NCBI GenBank assembly: GCA_025618425.1 | Contig: CM046833.1 | Location: 40,139,022 to 40,203,021 of the forward strand | Source of the DNA: Heliocidaris tuberculata | Taxonomy: Eukaryota; Echinodermata; Echinoidea; Camarodonta; Echinometridae | Reading direction: 5' to 3' | DNA length: 64,000 bases | In this document: positions 57,373-64,000 of the stretch, one piece after another | How the letters are laid out: each line of letters opens with the position of its first letter | Numbering within the stretch: the stretch's first letter is position 1 | Position numbers and translations under genes: made by a program | The notes under the pieces: generated by a model | What the model was told of the DNA's origin: nothing | What the model saw: only the letters and a program-made list of their open reading frames with translations | The model's database searches: none

Positions 57373-57723
57373 GTCTAATTAACTATTAAACATGTTAACT
57401 ATTCATTTCTAACATTTTTAAAGCTAAATCTACTTAATTCTTTCGAAAAAGCAGAACAATATTGCAATGTCATGTCAGTTTCCTTATCCAATTCACACTT
57501 TATACTGTTTCGTTAATGTAGGTGATGAGTAAGCCTAACATATAATTAATTAGTTGACAAAAGAAAGTTGCCAGAGTTATTTATAACTTCATGTTTTTCT
57601 TTCAGTTCAAATCGAAACATTATAAACAACAAGCTTGTAAGGACACAATCAGTTTTGAAACGTCATTAAATTGGTGTTCTGTTTCTTTTTCTCTTTATGC
57701 TTCCTTGTTTGGGTGATATACAG

Positions 57724-57744
57724 CTTCATCACCAGAGAGCTATG
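57724..57744 (+). CDS. 21-nt microexon, second copy
   Basis: CAG|CTTCATCACCAGAGAGCTATG|GTAAGG encodes PSSPESY(G), phase 1-1. The size, phase and PES/PER-Y core are kept between the two receptor ends. Confidence 0.75.
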
Positions 57745-58642
57745 GTAAGGATAAAGGCTGCTATAACGAAATTCTTGTTAGTTTGTTTTGCTAGTTGGTT
57801 GGTTTAATGAGGGAATAAACGATTTCTTAAAGTCAGAGAATGGCATATACATGTATATGTACTTCAGCTTTCATTCCGCATCATTCAAATGCCATAATAG
57901 ATGTACTTAGCAGAAGTTTATGCTAAAGAGTGACCTTTTTTACCTTATGTTTATCTATTGTTGTCAGCTCTCCAATAAAATCAATAATGAAATTTCTAAC
58001 TCAAAATGAGAATATTCATTTGAAATATTTTTTGTCTCTCTCACCAGTTGATTCAGTAGATATTTACATGGCCAATGTTAACATTCAATAAGTAGACCTT
58101 CAAAGGAAAGAGTAAAAATAAAATTCTTCAAGTTAAATCAGCAATCACACTCAATTTCATACGAGTTGCTTTGAGAATAAAAGATGAACATTGATATCTG
58201 GCCCACAACTCTCTACAAAACAACAAATCTATCTCTTGGTTACTTTTTTGTTGGATCCAATATTGGACCACATTCTGAGATAATGCAAGAAAATGCTCTT
58301 AAAACATACGACACATTTCATTACTTCAATTTTATGATCTCTCATTTTTCAAACCCTCCGACGATATATTCCCTCCCTTACAATGAGGAAATAAACAATT
58401 AGTTTTCGAATGTTTTAGATTAGATTGACTTCTTAGAACAATTATATATAAGAGCAAACATAAACAATTTCTTCCATTCAACTTGCACCTTGCATGATGT
58501 CTACTACTTATAACGTGCAAAAAGTGGGTTTATTATAAATCCAATCAAAAGTATTTCAGCTGTTATTAACATGGACTTGACACTCTCTCGAATATTGTGC
58601 TCATGCATACTTACCACTTTCCTTCTGTGTTTCATCATATAG

Positions 58643-58879
58643 GTGTAACATTCATCCAGGACAAAAAGAAACCAATCTTAACATTTTCAAACAAAAACCA
58701 ATCCTTGGAAGGTATCTGCTTTATTGTCGTACAAAACACACCGGGAAAGGACGCCTGTGACTCTGTAAATGAAACAGAGTGCGTTGAACCCGGCACAGAG
58801 GTCAGCATTGACCCGGAGGATGACCCAGTTGTGGTGACCTACGGAAGGGGGCTGTGCAGTAAACCAACCAAGCTAATAG
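58643..58879 (+). CDS. Cys-containing stalk domain exon
   Basis: 79 codons, phase 1-1: VTFIQDKKKPILTFSN, EGICFIVVQNTPGKDACDSV, NETECVEPGTEVSIDPEDDP, VVVTYGRGLCSKPTK. Four Cys could form two disulfides; there is one N-glycosylation sequon (NET). I do not recognise the fold. It lies between the fn3 domain and the membrane segment. Confidence 0.75.
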
Positions 58880-59568
58880 GTGAGGCTAATATGAATACTA
58901 TTTTTCTCTTACACATATTTACATGAATGGGGGGGGGGGGGGGGGGATAGTTGAATATTAGCCCGGACATTTGCGATCCCCTATCGATTTCTAGGGCGAA
59001 ATCTTGTCCTAAAGTTGATCTTTAAAAAAGGCATTTTACAAAGTTAAAATGAATCTGTAAAAAACAACAGAAAAATAGTTGGAAAGGTTAAGAAATGAAA
59101 ACAAGAGCACTGGTTTGATAGTAAAAACATTCTGTATCATTAGTTGGTTTACTTTTATACTGCGTAAAATGCACAATGACACAGAGATTTGATATTACCA
59201 ACATGTGATTCATCCCCTTCTATGTAGAGGAGCACGTGACAAATATAGTAAGATCATGTTTGGTTATGTGTTTTTGTGGGTGGATTCTCATGCGGGTGTG
59301 TGCATATGTGCTTGGATTTACCTACATGTGTTTGCTTGGATTCATTTGTGTGTGTTGCGAGTACATGAATGCCATTTGACGACAAAAAAGTTTCACTATG
59401 CAAAGCAAATATTAATTGCAATAGGAGAGCTTTATAGTATATTTAAGAGTATATATATTTAACTTCAACATGTAGGGATGAAAACTAGATATTAAGGTTA
59501 ATTCTGACATATTGTTTTAACAAATCAGATATCCAGTAATTAGTGTCATTGTATCCTTTTCTTATCAG

Positions 59569-59718
59569 TCTCAAAAGATGAGAAGCAGCTATCTTCAGGC
59601 AAGAACCCACTGTTCCTAACAGTTGCTCTTGGAGTGATTGCGTCTGCTGGCTTTATACTGTTAATATCAGTGGGTTTGATGTACTTCCATGGAGTGTTAT
59701 GCTGTGCGAAACTAAAAA
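59569..59718 (+). CDS. Transmembrane exon of the ITIM-tail receptor
   Basis: 50 codons, phase 1-1: SKDEKQLSSGKN, then PLFLTVALGVIASAGFILLI, SVGLMYFHGVLCCAKLK. It is an uncharged 22-24-residue membrane span followed by a Cys pair (possible palmitoylation) and Lys stop-transfer residues. Confidence 0.85.
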
Positions 59719-60751
59719 GTATGCTGTAAAACAACTGGCCCCTGCCCTTCCTCGTACTTATCCAACTATTAAAAAAGTAGCCACATATCACAAAGAAAAC
59801 TTATAATTTATTTTTCCTGTTGCAAGTACCATTCAACTTATACATATATGTTTTTCGTTATTTAAGTACCACCCCACCTCCATTAGAGAATCCTTTTGTG
59901 TCTTATAACACTTCCAGAATTGCCACTATTCCTCTTTCTTACTCTACCTTTTCCCCCTCTCCTCCTTTCCTCTTTCATTCCCTTACTATGACTTTATTAT
60001 TTTCCTTGACTTCATTTTTTGCCCCCTCTCCCTCTCTCTCTCTGTACCATCTTGCTCTTTGTCCAGTTCCTGCTGCTCATAAAACATTCTCTCTAGCTTA
60101 TCATATACATGTATATTAACTTTCACTTCCTTTCATCAATAAATCTTTCTCTCCCCCTGATGTATTGATGTATAAGCAAATGATAAGGAAACTTATGTTA
60201 AAGATATGTGTATGATGTATATGTACAGATCCATACATAGAAAGGGAAAAATAAGATGATTACGTTGAACTTGTCAAACATTAATTTTTAGAATGGCCAT
60301 ATGATGAAGGAAAAATTGACTGTAATTCATACATGTAGATATACATTTTTTTATTTTTTTTTTTTTTTTTTTTTTGGGGGGGGGTATTTACATGAAAATA
60401 GAAATAGGTAAATAAATAGTCTTTTGTTTCAGACTTCAATTGTTTTTGTCATTTTCTTCTACCTTTTTATGTTATTGTATTACAATGGTAATTATTAACT
60501 AGTAGGTTTAAACTTTCCGAATATCAGTTGTCTCATGTTGCTGATTTTTAATGACAAATTAGTTCATGGATCTTCTGTGAAAAAAAAAATATATATATTA
60601 TCATAAAATGTTATAAAAAATAGTCAACATGTTTTTTGGACAACAGAATCCGAAATAGGAAAGACTTTACCATTATCTGTCTTTTTATTTGAAACTTATT
60701 CAAATTATATTCCTATCTCTTTGTATTTCATCTTGTTCTTTGCTGTCAAAG

Positions 60752-60789
60752 TGGGGAAGGGAAGAAATGCGGAACAAGAAGGCCAAACA
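60752..60789 (+). CDS. 38-nt juxtamembrane exon
   Basis: AAG|TGGGGAAGG...CCAAACA|GTAAGT encodes MGKGRNAEQEGQT, entering in phase 1 and leaving in phase 0, which fits the phase-0 start of the tail exon. Confidence 0.6.
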
Positions 60790-61482
60790 GTAAGTTCATT
60801 GTCCATTCATTGTTCATTTATCATCACTTTCATATCCTCAACAATAAACATTCTAAATTCCATCACTTTTTCTAGGTATAAATGTATTAGGTAAAGTAAT
60901 TTATAGTCACATCAAGAAGCGAGATTCATGTATCTGCTAATCACTTTTGATATGTCATACATGAATAGTTATCAGAAAATTGTTGAGTGTCACTGGCTAC
61001 ACTATGCCAATGGCATTGTAAGGCACTGGCATAGGCTCATGTTAACAGCCCAATTATTAAGTGGTGCTACATGTATCTTTTTCAGTGAACTCTGTATAAG
61101 TTTTGTACATGTACATGTATACTTTGAAGTTCATTCCTATTTTATATGCATGTAAATCACCATATTTATGCATTTTCTCACAAGATTTCCACTTTCTAAA
61201 TGGCAAAGTTGATCATTGCACTTTTTCCCCGCTCAACATCAAGCTTTTCTCTTGAAGCACATTCTGAATCAAAAGTAGTCTTCTACTTTTTGCCCAACAA
61301 TGTATTTATGATATCCACGTTTTAATTGGTTTATTCAACTCGATGTTAAAGTTGTAAAACCTATTTTGAAGCTATAGTTAAACATGTTTTCACATAAAAT
61401 ATATACATGCATTAATCAAAGCTGACATCCCGCTCTCTATTTGGACTTTATGCATGCGTCATTTCTTTTGCTACAAACATAG

Positions 61483-61885
61483 GTGGATGATGATGGTTTG
61501 GTCTACACCTCTGTCACACACGACCGCGACCATCCCCCTAATGCCCCACCCATACAGACAGAAGAAGCAACCGTCTATGCCTCCCTCAACTCTGAGGCCA
61601 TGAAACACCGCAGGGGAGAGCTGAAATACTCCGACACAAAGGCAACAACACCAGACGGACAACCTATGTACGGGAACTACTTGGTCAAGAAGAGAAAACA
61701 AGAACAGGTCAGAATGCCGCCGCCCGTACAGACAGATGACGCCTCCGACAATGCTACCGCCATGGGAAGCCAAAAGGGAGACAGGAAATTTGGTGATAAA
61801 GGTCCTGTTACACCGGACGGACAACCCATGTATGATAACTACATGGTGAAGATGCGAAAAGAAGAGAAGGCAAAGCAGATTGCAG
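61483..61885 (+). CDS. Cytoplasmic tail exon with ITIM and ITSM-like motifs
   Basis: It starts in phase 0 with VDDDGLVYTSVTHDRD: LVYTSV fits the ITIM pattern (I/V/L/S)xYxx(I/V/L). Tyr 24 residues on lies in TVYASL, close to the ITSM pattern TxYxx(V/I). Then come LKYSDT and two copies of TPDGQPMY(G/D)NY(L/M)VK, each with a YxN site of the Grb2-binding type. The exon ends at G|GTACAC. If that donor is not used, the frame adds TPDVFQMYGI and stops at 61,918-61,920. The tail is inferred to bind SH2 phosphatases and adaptors. Confidence 0.8.
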
Positions 61886-62489
61886 GTACACCAGATGTTT
61901 TTCAAATGTATGGCATTTAAGCACTTACAAGTACATCCCCCCCCCCTCCTTTTCACACGCAAAAAAAAAAAAATGATAGCAGTAACTAGTTACAATAGTT
62001 GATATAAGCTACTGAAATCGTTGCATATGATTGGCTGCAAAAAAAAAAAAAAAGTTATAAAATTGTGGCAGCTGTTATTGATAATAGGTTTTATGACAAA
62101 GGGTCTTGGATTTTGTCTTCATCTACAAGAATGTTAACAGATACTTTCTAATTGGAGTTGAGAATAACAAGATGCAAACACATACAGTCTAAATTTGAAG
62201 AAAACTTGCATTTTTCCCAATATAAATGTATTCAAATCACATATCACACTGTGCATATTTATGACTTTTAAAGCTTACAAGAAGATGAAAGGTAATACAA
62301 TTTAGAAAGGGAGCATCATATCTGTTCATATACTGAATCTATTTATGTACATGTAATACTGACTACCTTCTAAAAGCAGTATTCATGAGGATGTTTCAAT
62401 AGTACTGAGATATATAAAATAAAGCTGCATGTGTACAGACTTGTGAGTGGAATATACAGAATATCTGTAAAATATCTTTTGAATCACAG

Positions 62490-62527
62490 GTGACTATCCA
62501 GTAAATTACCCTCAAATAAAGACTTAA
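62490..62527 (+). CDS. Candidate last exon of the ITIM-tail gene
   Basis: CACAG|GTGACTATCC gives, in phase 1, GDYPVNYPQIKT and TAA at 62,525-62,527. An AATAAA lies at 62,515. The added Tyr sites fit the tail, but read-through at 61,886 is an equally valid end. Confidence 0.45.
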
Positions 62528-64000
62528 TGCCCTTAATGTTCTTAATTGCCCCTCAAAAAAGCTTCTGTTTACAAAATGGTCAACAACTGCTAAACCAATT
62601 AAGCATGTTTGAGGGTTTAATTATAATCTCTCAAACAGCGTCTGTTTATAATAGCCAACAATTGTTGAACCAATGTTTGAGGATGTATTTCTCCTGTTTG
62701 ATGAGATTTGATTGATTACGAGTTTACGACATACAGTTATATCACTGTACATTACACCCGATACAGAATCCATCCACAATGACCAATGACATATGTTGGA
62801 AAAAAGGTACAATGGACAAGGGACTAATTTACAACACATCCAAGGTGTGTTAGGTTTGAGTCCAGTGGGCACTGAACGCTGTGTTACCCGTTTTACCCTG
62901 GTGTCATATTATATAGACTTCCATACCAGCCGCATGATTGTGAAAAAAATTACATGTTTTAACACTAGGGGAGCAAGCAGTGCGGCCTAGCTGGCCAGCG
63001 GAAATGCGTACGCAAGTCAGCCCGCGTTGGCGGCATGGTTAACCGGCAGTGCTACGATTGATACCTAGATCAGCATTTTGTCAAGGCTTTTCGGTGCTAA
63101 ATGATCGTGCTCTTTATTACCGTAGAAATAGGACGGGAGCCGGAGAGCCTTGATAATACAAGTCAGAACTGCAGAAGAGCGAGTAGCAGTTTGTGAATGG
63201 CGCTCCATTACGATTTTAGTACGTACAGGAACCATCCAAAAAGTGGACAGCTAGTTAGCTGGCCAGGCTCTTGGCAACTTGGTCTTGGATCGAGGTACCG
63301 ATCGACCGCCCACCCGCTCCCGACGGCCTCCCGCCCCTCAGCTAGCCCAGGGTCCAGCTCTACAGCTAGGTCCAAGGAGCCATGACTGCATCACCCATGA
63401 TGGGTGTGGGGCTTCTCACAGTCTCAGGCCAGGGTCAGCAGCACCTCTGCATTTATTCTAAGGTACGTATAGAAACTAAAGATTGATTAAATTTTAATAA
63501 ATGGGTTAATCGTGAAATAGACCACTCATCTGCCATAAGTAATCTGCATTCATTTCATTACTGAGTGACAGTCACACTCACAGTGACACTCGTGACACTA
63601 GTCACCGTTCACTGCCCTGGATCTGGATCTCATTTAGATCTATCTAGATCTAACTTAGGTCTAGTACTGTAGTAGTTGCCTATAACCTGGCTTAATTAAT
63701 GTTAATGGTAAAACTTTAGACTGCAAATGGGTCCAGCAAGTATATAACAATGTCAAGGCTCTGCTTGCCAAATCATGCTCTTTAAGACCCTCCGGGCTCA
63801 AATATGAGGTGGAAAACCGTGCCCGTTTTTAAGCGCATTTTATAACACGCGACTTGATGAGCAATGGTGAGTGCGTGACATGTTAAGCTTAGGCCTTTTT
63901 TGCGTCATTGCCATTTATTTTGTCCACAAAAATGCGCTTAAAACCCCCCCGCGGAAAACCCCCACGGTTTTCCACCTCATGTGAACAAGCTTTTCTTGTA
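62528..64000 (+). other. 3' flank; repeat-like DNA, no gene recognised
   Basis: Nothing similar to the receptor exons was seen. The composition is more GC-rich from 62,980. A palindromic element lies at about 63,798-63,982 (ATGAGGTGGAAAACCGTG ... CACGGTTTTCCACCTCAT with AAGCGCATTTT / AAAATGCGCTT inside). Confidence 0.5.
63798..63982. repeat. Foldback repeat at the window end
   Basis: Arms of about 42-50 bp (63,798-63,841 and 63,931-63,982) with a C-run interrupting the right arm. It is MITE-like; no target duplication was identified. Confidence 0.65.

Noticed and set aside
61471..61962. 163-codon open frame antisense to the ITIM tail
   Set aside because: It mirrors a GC-balanced coding exon. 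The + strand frame has splice borders and motif repeats, the - strand has none.
63197..63461. Overlapping short Ser/Pro-rich frames near the window end
   Set aside because: GC-rich repeat-like DNA, two competing frames, no splice or domain support.

Overview
This is intron-rich animal DNA. It holds a tandem array of immunoglobulin-superfamily (IgSF) receptor genes, all on the + strand, riddled with mobile elements. Evidence for a eukaryote: split genes with GT/AG borders and phase-1 exons, LINE retrotransposons, MITEs, microsatellites and long poly-G/poly-C runs. AT-rich introns, repeated AGGCCTA/TCTAGA-type stretches and an expanded IgSF family suggest a marine invertebrate deuterostome, most likely an echinoderm. 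The species is an inference; the gene layout is read directly.

Layout. Position 1-53 is the fibronectin III (fn3) tail of an earlier unit. Five cassettes follow, each with a conserved 5' flank (including a dyad about 180 bp before the ATG), a signal-peptide exon, an Ig V-like exon (Ig1), two to four more Ig exons (Ig2-Ig5) and an fn3 exon. Cassette 1 (629-10,340) is dead. Cassette 2 (11,822-15,888), cassette 3 (20,217-25,062) and cassette 4 (26,922-31,621) have open reading frames for secreted proteins of 583, 435 and 583 residues. Cassette 5 (37,251-40,853) has five intact Ig exons but a broken fn3 exon. Cassettes 1 and 3 (type A) share one deletion; cassettes 2 and 4 (type B) share one nonsense codon and one LINE insertion. 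So an A-B pair was duplicated as a block.

Downstream lie two paralogous sets of membrane and signalling exons. The first (47,762-50,817) has an fn3 exon with a damaged 5' end, a 21-nt microexon, a transmembrane exon and a tail with an ITAM (YxxI-x7-YxxL) plus YxxM motifs. The second (54,674-62,527) has degenerate Ig exons, an intact Ig4-like exon, an intact fn3 exon, the same 21-nt microexon, a Cys-rich stalk, a transmembrane exon and a tail with an ITIM (LVYTSV), an ITSM-like TVYASL and two YxN motifs. The two tails look like an activating/inhibitory receptor pair. Every internal exon keeps phase 1, so cassette ectodomains could in principle be spliced onto either tail. That arrangement, which recalls clustered protocadherins, is a hypothesis and the main thing to test.

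Mobile DNA: a decayed LINE (CR1/L2/Jockey-like) nested in a TIR element inside cassette 1; a 1.5-kb TIR element splitting the cassette 1 fn3 exon; a second LINE family in both type-B units; hAT-like MITEs with perfect 8-bp target duplications; a 0.7-kb foldback at 46.0-46.8 kb; and several minisatellites. No tRNA, rRNA or CRISPR was seen.
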